DNA of 57,375 nt from an uncultured Lachnospiraceae bacterium (lineage in GTDB: Bacteria > Bacillota > Clostridia > Lachnospirales > Lachnospiraceae): assembly GCA_900548905.1 (NCBI GenBank), contig URMK01000042.1:1-57375 (forward strand), in the 5' to 3' direction. Shown here piece by piece: positions 25,066 to 33,681 of the stretch; position 1 is the first letter of the stretch, and each line of letters begins with the position of its first letter. The position numbers and the translations under genes were made by a program. Under the pieces are notes generated by a model. It was not told the origin of the DNA, ran no database searches, and saw only the letters and a program-made list of their open reading frames with translations.

Positions 25066-25809
25066 TTAAAATAAGGATGATATACAAGTAAAGATCCCGG
25101 AAACAGCAAGAAATGAATATACGAGTATCTGAAAATGCCTGCTGTCAATCCGATCTACAATACGGTTTCCTAATCTGCTGCCGATATATTGCCCAAATAT
25201 ACCGGGAAGTACCAAAAGTAATGTAAACGGTTTTAAAATACCACTAAAGATACGGTTAAAACTGTTCATCAAATTGGTTATAAAGAAAAAGAATTGTATC
25301 GTTCCCAGATATTTCAGCTTTTCATTACCCAATAAAGCAAGAAAATACACTGTCATCGGCGGACCGCCGATGCTGAATAGCCCATCCACCGTACCAGACA
25401 GTGATGCGCAGACAGCAGCGGTCCCCCAGTTCGCCTTAACTGTAATCTTTTGATTCATAAACGCCATATAAATTGCAATCAGCAACAGAAACATTCCCAG
25501 CCAAAAGTTAATCCCAGACAGATTGATCGAAGATGCCAGACGGATCGTTGTTGTACTCACAATCAGATATACCGCGGCCGGAAAAATTGCCTGTTTCCAT
25601 TGGATATATTTACGGTAACGCCAGACTAATGTGCTCAATAGAAAAATCAAAATTAAGCTGGACAATCCGGCGGCCTGCAATACCGGCAGGTATAACGGAA
25701 AAAATACCATAACAAAGATTCCAAAGCCAAAGCCGGTCGTTGACTGGACGAATCCGCCGCCAATGCAGACCAGAAATGTATATAAGAAAAATAACCATTC
25801 GCTATCCAT
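25066..25809 (-). CDS. TSUP-family (TauE/SafE-like) anion transporter
   Basis: This 247-residue inner-membrane protein has about 7-8 helices. The N-terminal TSUP signature GGGFVQSTTGFGFGIF is at about residues 16-31, and a second copy-like block, GTVDGLFSIGGPP, lies mid-protein. The family moves sulfite, sulfonates, sulfoacetate and small organic anions across the membrane. I start at ATG 25809 behind GGGAGGAG; an ATG at 25824 overlaps the previous stop (TAATG) and is possible. It is the last gene of the sugar-import operon, so it may export an anionic by-product of the catabolised glycan (inference). Confidence 0.85.
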   Translation of the reverse strand: MDSEWLFFLYTFLVCIGGGFVQSTTGFGFGIFVMVFFPLYLPVLQAAGLSSLILIFLLSTLVWRYRKYIQWKQAIFPAAVYLIVSTTTIRLASSINLSGINFWLGMFLLLIAIYMAFMNQKITVKANWGTAAVCASLSGTVDGLFSIGGPPMTVYFLALLGNEKLKYLGTIQFFFFITNLMNSFNRIFSGILKPFTLLLVLPGIFGQYIGSRLGNRIVDRIDSRHFQILVYSFLAVSGIFTCISSLF

Positions 25810-25823
25810 GAGCTCCTCCCGCA

Positions 25824-26636
25824 TTACAGGCCTTGCGCGCTTCTTAAATACTGACGAGACAGCCTTGCTGATTCAAAGTGGTTGATTTTCTCGCAGCCGG
25901 CGGGAAGGCCGGCACATACAATTCCATCAAATTCAATACTACGGAGGGCTTCAAAAAATCCGGGAAGATCTAACGTCCCCAATCCCAATGGAACCCAGCT
26001 CATTCCGCGTCCGCGCCATGACAGCGTGGAATCCAAATCCTTAATATGGACATAATCAATCCGATCAGCGTAAATCTTTACTAAATGAATTATGTCAACT
26101 CCGGCAACCATCGCATGGCCGTCATCTACACAGAATCCAACAAGCTCCTGATCCGTTTGCCGGGCAAAGGCATCAATCTCCTGACGGCGGCAGACAGTCG
26201 TATAGGAATGGTGGTTATGCAGAAGTTTAATGCCTGCATTTTTACAATAGGCCCCTAATTCATTACATAAAAGCGCATCTTTTTTAACCGCATCCCAGTC
26301 TGCCGGACAATCCAGTCCCTGATCTTCGGGCCAGTTCCCGCTTGAACAAATCAGATATTTCCCCCCCATTGCCGCTGTATATTCGGCATCCCCTTTTAGT
26401 TCATCCAGGCCTTCACTTAAATTGCAATACAAGGCAGACATAGAAACTCCATACTGATCACAGATCTTTATTACCTCGTCTGGAGTGAAATGCTTTTTTA
26501 AATAGGGAAAGTTTTCGAGATAATCATATCCCAAATATGACAATTCTTTAACGCACTGTACAAACTGACTCCGAAACTGTTTCGAATTCCCAACGTATTG
26601 GTTTACCCACATCCATCCGGTATATGCTGTTTTCAT
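25824..26636 (-). CDS. Sugar phosphate isomerase/epimerase-family TIM-barrel protein
   Basis: This 270-residue AP-endonuclease-2-like TIM barrel is of the xylose-isomerase/IolE/IolI superfamily. Candidate metal ligands are visible in LLHNHHSYTTV, VGFCVDDGHAMVAG, IDYVHIKDLD and the C-terminal FDGIVCAG strand. Such enzymes isomerise or epimerise sugars or keto-inositols. The substrate is unknown, but the gene follows the importer permease by 15 bp, so it probably acts on the imported sugar. It starts at ATG 26636 behind AAGGGAG. Confidence 0.88.
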   Translation of the reverse strand: MKTAYTGWMWVNQYVGNSKQFRSQFVQCVKELSYLGYDYLENFPYLKKHFTPDEVIKICDQYGVSMSALYCNLSEGLDELKGDAEYTAAMGGKYLICSSGNWPEDQGLDCPADWDAVKKDALLCNELGAYCKNAGIKLLHNHHSYTTVCRRQEIDAFARQTDQELVGFCVDDGHAMVAGVDIIHLVKIYADRIDYVHIKDLDSTLSWRGRGMSWVPLGLGTLDLPGFFEALRSIEFDGIVCAGLPAGCEKINHFESARLSRQYLRSAQGL

Positions 26637-26651
26637 ATGTATTTTCTCCCT

Positions 26652-27491
26652 TTACGCTTTGACTCCGCCGCTGGTCAGCCCGTTAATAAATTTCTTTTGA
26701 TTAAAAAGGAACAGGATTACAATCGGTACAATAGACAACACTGCACCTGGCAGCAGCACTTCCATCTTCTGTGCATTTGCGCTGATAAGAGAAGCCAGAC
26801 CAATCGGGAGCGTGAGTTTTTCATTTGTTCGCAGGACTACCAAAGGCCACAGGAAACCGTTCCAGCTATTCATTGCCATCAGTATAGTCATTGCACCGAA
26901 TGCCGGTTTCATCAGCGGCATCATAATACGGAAATAAATACCATATTCCGTACAGCCGTCAATGCGCGCTGCTTCCATAAAACTGTCTCCCAGGCTCGAT
27001 ACAAACTGCTGAAAGAAGAAAATACAGATAGGAGACAAGATGAACGGAAGGATAACGCCTGCGGTTGTATTGATAATTTTCATGCCAATACAAAGCTTAT
27101 ATAACGGCAACATGATAATTTCCAACGGGATCATCATAACAAGCAGCATCAGTGTGAATATCAGCCCCCGGCCACGGAAACGGTATACACCAAGCGCATA
27201 TCCGGTCATACTGGAAAAGAACAGCGCTAATATAGTTTGTAACACCGTAATCATAACGCTGTTTTTATACCATGAAAAATACATCCCCTCACGATATTCA
27301 GCCAGTGTGCGGAAATTGGCAAACGTAGCAGTATCACCTAAAACAAGAGAAAGCCCGCGGCTAAACATATATTGTGTAGGCTGGAGCGACGCAACTATTA
27401 GAAAATAAACCGGGAACAATGCCACCAGTGCCGCGATTAAAATAGCAATTGTCAGCAGGGCTGACTGCAATGTAAATTTCTTTTTCATCAT
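26652..27491 (-). CDS. Carbohydrate ABC transporter permease (MalG/UgpE type)
   Basis: This 279-residue inner-membrane permease has six predicted helices and an EAA loop, MEAARIDGCTEYGIYFRIM. The start is one of two adjacent ATGs directly after the partner permease's TGA. Together with the next gene it forms the second CUT1 importer in the window; no ATPase gene is present. Confidence 0.93.
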   Translation of the reverse strand: MMKKKFTLQSALLTIAILIAALVALFPVYFLIVASLQPTQYMFSRGLSLVLGDTATFANFRTLAEYREGMYFSWYKNSVMITVLQTILALFFSSMTGYALGVYRFRGRGLIFTLMLLVMMIPLEIIMLPLYKLCIGMKIINTTAGVILPFILSPICIFFFQQFVSSLGDSFMEAARIDGCTEYGIYFRIMMPLMKPAFGAMTILMAMNSWNGFLWPLVVLRTNEKLTLPIGLASLISANAQKMEVLLPGAVLSIVPIVILFLFNQKKFINGLTSGGVKA

Positions 27492-28412
27492 TCAATCCCT
27501 CTCCTTACTGAACATTCCAAATCCGCGCAGCTGAACAAGGTTAATTATCATAATAATTGCCAACAATACGATTCCGATGGCACTGCCGAAGCCCATATCA
27601 TTACGCTGGAACGACATCTGATACAGGTATCGTACAATCGTCAGGCCGATATCGCCGGGAGTCGAATCCACCCAGTAGACGTAGCTTTCCGTAAACATTC
27701 GGTAGCCTGCAATAACCGTAAGAGTAAAAATATAGATCAGCGTAGGTTTAATCATAGGAACGGTAATATTCCAGAATTTACGAAAGGCGGACGCGCCATC
27801 GATTTCCGCGGATTCATAAATATCCTCAGGAATACTTTGCAGAGCCGACAGACAGTAGACCATGTTGATACCAATCGATTTCCAGATATCCAACGTTACC
27901 ATCATAAGGATACCGGTAGAATAACCCATATTCCAGGCAATGCTTTCCTTACCAAACAGATGCAGGATTTGGTTAAACAGGCCGGAGTCCATATCACTGA
28001 ACATCAGACGGAATGCGATACCGGCAATCAGTGCTGATACCAGCGATGGGATAAAAAATGCCGCACGAAACATATTACGCAGCTTCAGCAGCCTTGAATT
28101 AACGACTACAGCCAGCACGATCGGTATGGTCATCATAATCGCCAGCATACAGCCGGTATAAATGGTATTCGTGAGGATTGCATGGCCAAAGTGGTAATTA
28201 AACAGCCTTGCATAATTATGGAATCCAACAAACCGCTCTTTTCCAAAACCTTCCATGCTCATAAAGCTCATACGGATCGTTTCCAATGAAGGATATAGAA
28301 AAAATATAAGGAATGAAGCTATAAATGGTGCTACAAATATGTAGGGTGCCATTTTTTTACTGTACAGAATACGTTTCGGATTCCAGGAAGAACGAACCTG
28401 TTTTGCCTGCAT
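27492..28412 (-). CDS. Carbohydrate ABC transporter permease (MalF/UgpA type)
   Basis: This 306-residue permease has a first helix at about 25-50 and an EAA loop, YESAEIDGASAFRKFWNIT. I use ATG 28412, which lies 6 bases after AAGGGGTG, rather than GTG 28421 inside that RBS. It sits 12 bp after the binding-protein gene. Confidence 0.92.
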   Translation of the reverse strand: MQAKQVRSSWNPKRILYSKKMAPYIFVAPFIASFLIFFLYPSLETIRMSFMSMEGFGKERFVGFHNYARLFNYHFGHAILTNTIYTGCMLAIMMTIPIVLAVVVNSRLLKLRNMFRAAFFIPSLVSALIAGIAFRLMFSDMDSGLFNQILHLFGKESIAWNMGYSTGILMMVTLDIWKSIGINMVYCLSALQSIPEDIYESAEIDGASAFRKFWNITVPMIKPTLIYIFTLTVIAGYRMFTESYVYWVDSTPGDIGLTIVRYLYQMSFQRNDMGFGSAIGIVLLAIIMIINLVQLRGFGMFSKERD

Positions 28413-28424
28413 TGTAATCACCCC

Positions 28425-29789
28425 TTAGTTTTTCGAATTGCGTACCTCATTGGCCGCATCGGTCAATGCCTGCTCCGGGCTCTTTTCTTGTGTAACAAAT
28501 ACCTGATACATCACGTTATTACGCATTAACTCCTGAGCCGTCGTGGATTTCGCATCGCTTGGATTGATAGGAGACGGAATGCCATTCTCAATATACGGCA
28601 TCATAATTTCAAAGAATGATTCCCCTGAAAAATAATCCATCGGTTCCGTCAGACTTTCATCGGTCCATACATTAAGATTAACCGGATCGAATTTACAGGT
28701 TTCCCAAATATTGATGGAGCCTTCATCGCTCAATTTTGCCCAATACAGAAGCTCCTTAGCTTCTTCAATATACTTGCACTGGCTTGTGATAGCTGTCGGT
28801 GTACCTCCTACACAGGTGGAACGAGGCTGTCCCTCCTCAAATACAGGAACCGGACGCACGATCATCTTACCGTAAAGGTCAGGCATATAGTCCATCAGAC
28901 GAATCATATACCAGGATGGCATCAGCAGAGAAGCACAGTTGCCTCCATTCATCCAATTATAAAAGCTTTCGTTGATCAGGTCACCGCCAGGAGCTTCTGT
29001 TGCCAATCCATCCTGGAATACATCATACATCCAATCCAATACGGCGATGTTTTCTTCACTGTCCATTGTCACATTGCCGTCCGCGTCGATATAATCCAAT
29101 CCGCATTCGTTCAGCAGCGGCCAATAGGGACGCTGGTTCAGGGTTTCATATGCGGTCCACGCCATGCCTGTCGCATCCGTAACCCTGCGGCCGATTTCAA
29201 GATATTGATCCCATGTTTCAATCGCATCAATTTCTTCTATGGTGACGCCAGCCTGTTTAATCAGATCCATATTATAGTACATGCAGGTGGCGCCTACATG
29301 GGTGGGAATGCCGTAATAGGAGCCGTCTTTGGAATATAAGTCAAAACGGGACCTAACCATATGATCCAGTTCCGGCTCCACAATATCGTTGAGCGGTACA
29401 AGCTGGATATCTCCCTGCATAAAGTTCGACCACCAGGTGAGATTGACATCCACAATATCGGGAGCGCCTACACCGGACTGCAAAGCGATGAGAAGCTTAT
29501 TATGCATTTCAGTAACCGGATAAAATTCCAAACTCAACTCAATAGGATTATTTGGATGTGCTTCATTATAAAGTTCAGCACCATATTCAAAAATATCGGT
29601 GTGTTGTTCGTTAACCCAACAAGTCAGTTTAATGGGATCGGCTGGCTCCGTTGTTTCTGTTGTTTCTGTTGTCTTTGAGCTTCCCGCAGTATCGCTGCCA
29701 GATGTGGCATCGCCGCCATTGGAACAAGCTGCCGTGGATACGACCATAAGAAGCGACAAAATTAAAGCTGTCAGTTTTTTCACTTTCAT
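28425..29789 (-). CDS. Extracellular sugar-binding lipoprotein of second ABC importer
   Basis: This is a 454-residue family-1 binding protein with a signal peptide and lipobox STAAC (Cys22), then a Ser/Thr/Glu linker containing a TTE repeat encoded by tandem 9-bp units (about 29650-29676). The ligand domain starts near residue 52 (PIKLTCWVNEQHTDIFEYG). It starts at ATG 29789 behind TAGGAGGA and is the first gene of the operon, with its own promoter upstream. The ligand is unknown; the neighbouring GH51-like enzyme suggests arabinose- or glucan-containing oligosaccharides. Confidence 0.93.
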   Translation of the reverse strand: MKVKKLTALILSLLMVVSTAACSNGGDATSGSDTAGSSKTTETTETTEPADPIKLTCWVNEQHTDIFEYGAELYNEAHPNNPIELSLEFYPVTEMHNKLLIALQSGVGAPDIVDVNLTWWSNFMQGDIQLVPLNDIVEPELDHMVRSRFDLYSKDGSYYGIPTHVGATCMYYNMDLIKQAGVTIEEIDAIETWDQYLEIGRRVTDATGMAWTAYETLNQRPYWPLLNECGLDYIDADGNVTMDSEENIAVLDWMYDVFQDGLATEAPGGDLINESFYNWMNGGNCASLLMPSWYMIRLMDYMPDLYGKMIVRPVPVFEEGQPRSTCVGGTPTAITSQCKYIEEAKELLYWAKLSDEGSINIWETCKFDPVNLNVWTDESLTEPMDYFSGESFFEIMMPYIENGIPSPINPSDAKSTTAQELMRNNVMYQVFVTQEKSPEQALTDAANEVRNSKN

Positions 29790-29837
29790 ATAACATCCTC
29801 CTATACTTAAGTCAGGTTTTCCTGTTCTTTAACTATC

Positions 29838-29866
29838 ATTATAGATTGTTAAAAACGCAACTCCAA
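29838..29866 (-). promoter_or_regulatory. Promoter of the second ABC operon
   Basis: Minus-strand TTGGAG (29866-29861), a 17-bp spacer and TATAAT (29843-29838) lie 49 bp upstream of the binding-protein start. The regulator gene ends at 29951, so the importer is transcribed separately from the two-component genes. Confidence 0.7.
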
Positions 29867-29950
29867 TCCACAGCGTTGTCAGATATGACAAAAATGGCAC
29901 ATATATATGCAAAACGAATGTGCAATACAATGACATTTAATGTACAATTT

Positions 29951-31561
29951 CTACTTTTTCTTTTCCCAGGCATGTGGAGTTGTACCAGTATATGACTTAA
30001 ATACACGAAAAAAATAGGATTGATTGCCAATGCCCACCCGTTCCGCAACTTCTTTAATCGACACACCCTGTGCAAGCAGCACTTTGGCCTGCTCAACACG
30101 ATAACAGGCAACATATTCCGTAAAGCTTTTTCCACAGTCATGACTGAAAATACGGCTTAGATATGACTTACTTACATTCAGATTTCCGGCTACCGCATCC
30201 AGGCCGAGATCTTCCTGGCAATGTGCATGGACGTACTCTATCGCTTTAATGGTGTTGGAATTATAATGGGAAACCCGATCTGCCGTCTGAAAGAAATCAA
30301 ACAGCCTGTTATAAGCGGATACAATCAGGCGGCGGATTTCCTGGATGTTGTCGCTGTTCAGTATTTCTACTCTCATAAGGGTGCAGAATTCCTGCAGCTC
30401 GTTGCTGAGCGGAACAGTTTTAATATTCCGTATGACCAGGTTCAGCAATTCCAGGCATATAATCTGACAGGAGGTACGATCAGCCTCTCTATGCAACAAT
30501 CCGTCAAAGACGGCCTGCACAGCGGCCATGCAGTGCTCATGATCCCGACGTTCCACAGCATTTGCAATCTGCTTTTCAGATACAGTATCCAATGTAACGA
30601 ATTTTCCAGGATTCAGAGAACGGCTTTCTGAAACATCAATTAAGGATCCATGTCCGGTCAGATACCGCAGTGACATCTCCTGACGTGTCTGACGATAACA
30701 GCCGGGAAGGCCGGATGGCTGCTGTACCAGTTTTCCCAGTACGAACGATGCTGTCAGGTTTGTGTATTTCTCCAGGTTCTGCCGGAGGGACTGTACCAGC
30801 TGCCTGCCGATATTCCATAAATATTGCTGACTGTTCCGTCCTTCAAATGAAACAAGAGTGACGAACTCTCCTCCTCCGATTTCCGCAATAATCCCTTGTG
30901 CATATTGACGTATGACCTCTTGAAGAATGGAAAGAATAGACGGGCTGAGCATTACCAGCTCAATTTTGCCGCCTTCCTGTTCCAGCTTGTGGATGTTATC
31001 AAGCTGCATCAAGATAAGCTGGATATTACTTCCATGATTCAGAAATGGAAGCTGTTCTGAGAGGACAGCAGGATCAACAGCGTCGCCGTTTAGCAGGCTG
31101 AGTACCAATTGACGCTGGCTTTCCTTTTCGCTGTTTTGCCAGTATGTTTGCAGAATCTGTGTATCCTTTTCTTTTTGCCGCGACTGCCGGATCTGCTCAG
31201 CACATTTCTGGAGTGCTTCCAAAACGACCTCACGATTCAGATCGTGCTTGAGCAGGTAGTCAATTGCACCGAGTTTCAAGCTGGAACGTACATAAGTGAA
31301 ATCTTCGTATCCGCTCAGCGCAATCACCGGCAGTTCAGGGTACATCTGTTTCACCCGTTCAATCAGATCCACACCATTCATACCGGGCATACGCATATCG
31401 GTAAGCAGAATATCCGGGCACAGACAGCGTATTTTTTCCAAAGCTTCCTGCCCGTTGGCTGCTTCCCTGTCTACAAGAAAACCATCCCGTTCCAGGCACA
31501 GATCCACCTTAAGACGTGTCCGCGCATATAATTCATCATCAACGATCATCACATGATACAT
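29951..31561 (-). CDS. YesN-type response regulator with AraC DNA-binding domain
   Basis: This 536-residue regulator has a receiver domain (1-120) with VDDE at 7-10 and phospho-Asp55 in LLTDMRMPG, a long middle region, and an AraC-type double HTH at about 440-535 (GLDAVAGNLNVSKSYLSRIF; IKEVAERVGIGNQSYFFRVF). The start is ATG 31561 behind GAGGTGGG, overlapping the kinase by 23 bp. It probably activates the downstream binding-protein operon and possibly the divergent GH51-like gene. Confidence 0.93.
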   Translation of the reverse strand: MYHVMIVDDELYARTRLKVDLCLERDGFLVDREAANGQEALEKIRCLCPDILLTDMRMPGMNGVDLIERVKQMYPELPVIALSGYEDFTYVRSSLKLGAIDYLLKHDLNREVVLEALQKCAEQIRQSRQKEKDTQILQTYWQNSEKESQRQLVLSLLNGDAVDPAVLSEQLPFLNHGSNIQLILMQLDNIHKLEQEGGKIELVMLSPSILSILQEVIRQYAQGIIAEIGGGEFVTLVSFEGRNSQQYLWNIGRQLVQSLRQNLEKYTNLTASFVLGKLVQQPSGLPGCYRQTRQEMSLRYLTGHGSLIDVSESRSLNPGKFVTLDTVSEKQIANAVERRDHEHCMAAVQAVFDGLLHREADRTSCQIICLELLNLVIRNIKTVPLSNELQEFCTLMRVEILNSDNIQEIRRLIVSAYNRLFDFFQTADRVSHYNSNTIKAIEYVHAHCQEDLGLDAVAGNLNVSKSYLSRIFSHDCGKSFTEYVACYRVEQAKVLLAQGVSIKEVAERVGIGNQSYFFRVFKSYTGTTPHAWEKKK

Positions 31562-33455
31562 TCTCCCACCTCTTTCCCTGATCCGTTGTCTCCTCTGAGC
31601 CATCGGTCCTTACCGGGATCCTTACCGTTGCAATTGTAAAGCATCCCGGCATACTGTCATATGAAACCCCATATTCTGCCCCAAAATAAATCTGGAGCCT
31701 TTTTTGTACATTGGCTATCCCAATGCCATGAACGCTATGCTGCCGGCTTGTCCGTGTTTCCGTTGTGTGGCTGAGCCGTTCCAATGTGCCGGCGTCCATG
31801 CCGCAGCCATCATCAATAACTGAGATCTCCACAATATTCTTTGTCCGGAAGCCTTTAATCGTAATATTAAGGAAACCACGTCCCGCTACAGTCCCATGAA
31901 TCACAGAATTTTCCACCAGCGGCTCCAGTGTAAACGGAGGCAAAAGGCAGTCCGGCAGCGAATCATCAAGACACACATTAAGCCTGTATGAAGCTATGCC
32001 GCGGTACTGCTGAATATCAAGATACCAACGAATGTAATCAAGCTCCTCCGAAAGCGGTATAAAATCCCGACCAGAACGAAGCGTACGATTCAGTAAAGCT
32101 GACAAGCTCTGTAAAATATGGGACAGCTTAGCCTGTTGCTGCAAGTCCGCCATCCACGCTACCATATTGAGCGTATTGGTTATGAAATGCGGGTTGATCT
32201 GCATTTGCAAAAGTTCGATCTGTGATTCCTGCCGTTGCTTTTCGCTGCATTTAACCTGTTCGATCATCGTTTCCAGCTTGCCTGACATCGTATCAATACT
32301 CTGCGCAATGACAGCAAATTCATCGCAGCCCTGATCCTGAATACGTGAAGAAAAATCGCCCTGCTGGACCCGGTTAAGAACGTTCACAATGTGCCAAAGA
32401 GGGCGCTTCATAGTGCGGTTAAGCAGGAAAAAGACACAGGGAACCAATACCATCATGGTCAGCAGCAGAGTGATGACATCCATACTGTTATTCAATGCAA
32501 TTTGCGAAAGGACACCGCCGTCAATTATATTTACCACATACCATCCTGTTTCTTCCATCTGCATGGCAATCAATGTATTGTCGAACATCCCCTCCGGATG
32601 AAAAACCTCTATTTTGGAAGAGTTGACAGAAGAAAGATATTCCATCCAGTCCGCTCCGTCAACGGTATCTTCCTCCCCGGTATGGATAATGACATTTCCC
32701 TCCCGATCCAACAGATATACCGTAGATGCTCCATCCCCCTCCAGATTGGAAAACAGCTCAGTAAGTACTCCCGCGCGCAATGTCATAATGAGGTATCCAA
32801 CCGATTCATCCCCTATTAGCCGTTTCATTTTCAGGGCATAATAAATTACCGGTTCATCGGTCTGCGGCGCATGCCATTCCACACTTTTCAAATAATAATC
32901 TTCCGGTGTTGCATAATGCCAATAACCATTGCCGCTGCGATCGACATTTTCCATGATGCTGGCCTTACTTTTTTCATAGAAATACATATAGAACCGGTTC
33001 TGATTGTTATAGACATAGCACGGCCTGCCGTCAGGAGAAAGGATAATCAGTCCCGCAGAATCAGATGTGGAATTGAAGCGTCCGACCACAGAATGAACAA
33101 GTTCTTCTGTTACAGGAACACGCCCAACGCTTGAATTTTCAGAGCTATAGCTTTCCGTAAAATCCTGAATATAGCTGTTATAGGCAAAATCAATTGCATC
33201 AGTACGGACATTCATTAAACGATTAAACAGATTGTTACTTGTTTGTACCATGTTCTGCTGTGTAAATGATATGTAATTATCCGTTTCTCTTGAGTAGGAT
33301 GTAAAAAATACAATTCCCGTTGCCAGAACCAGAGGCACGATACAAAGGGAAATGCAAACTATAAAAAAGCGTGTGCTGAGGGAATATCGACGCAGCCAAA
33401 GATAAAGCCTGTTAATCAGACGGCTGCCAAACTTAAACTTGTTACAAATTCTCAT
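31539..33455 (-). CDS. YesM-type sensor histidine kinase
   Basis: This 638-residue membrane kinase has helix 1 at about 28-52, an extracellular cache-like domain to about 310, helix 2 near 318-340, HAMP, the His-kinase segment with phospho-His in INPHFITNTLN (about residue 423) and a HATPase domain (LEPLVENSVIHG, DDGCGMDAGT). The start is ATG 33455 behind AGGAGGGG. It is partner of the overlapping YesN-type regulator. It diverges from the GH51-like gene across 226 bp. Confidence 0.93.
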   Translation of the reverse strand: MRICNKFKFGSRLINRLYLWLRRYSLSTRFFIVCISLCIVPLVLATGIVFFTSYSRETDNYISFTQQNMVQTSNNLFNRLMNVRTDAIDFAYNSYIQDFTESYSSENSSVGRVPVTEELVHSVVGRFNSTSDSAGLIILSPDGRPCYVYNNQNRFYMYFYEKSKASIMENVDRSGNGYWHYATPEDYYLKSVEWHAPQTDEPVIYYALKMKRLIGDESVGYLIMTLRAGVLTELFSNLEGDGASTVYLLDREGNVIIHTGEEDTVDGADWMEYLSSVNSSKIEVFHPEGMFDNTLIAMQMEETGWYVVNIIDGGVLSQIALNNSMDVITLLLTMMVLVPCVFFLLNRTMKRPLWHIVNVLNRVQQGDFSSRIQDQGCDEFAVIAQSIDTMSGKLETMIEQVKCSEKQRQESQIELLQMQINPHFITNTLNMVAWMADLQQQAKLSHILQSLSALLNRTLRSGRDFIPLSEELDYIRWYLDIQQYRGIASYRLNVCLDDSLPDCLLPPFTLEPLVENSVIHGTVAGRGFLNITIKGFRTKNIVEISVIDDGCGMDAGTLERLSHTTETRTSRQHSVHGIGIANVQKRLQIYFGAEYGVSYDSMPGCFTIATVRIPVRTDGSEETTDQGKRWENVSCDDR

Positions 33456-33486
33456 GCACACCCCTCCTCTTCGTTCTATTTATATA

Positions 33487-33515
33487 ATTATATAAACAAA
33501 AGAGAGTGCCAGCAA
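33487..33515 (-). promoter_or_regulatory. Promoter of the second YesM/YesN pair
   Basis: Minus-strand TTGCTG (33515-33510), 17 bp, TATAAT (33492-33487), 31 bp before the kinase start. The rest of the divergent gap (33516-33660) is very AT-rich with several TATAAT-like hexamers on both strands and should hold the GH51 promoter as well. Confidence 0.6.
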
Positions 33516-33681
33516 TCTCCAAAATTATCTAAAACTATACATAAGTCGTAAAAATAATAGATTATAATATCAATTAATATAAGCTATTATAAATGTAAGT
33601 TTACAAAAAAGATAATTTCACAGCGTAAGATGCTCGGATCTATCATCCTATCGGCGTCTTTCGCGGAAAGACGGAAAAGTT

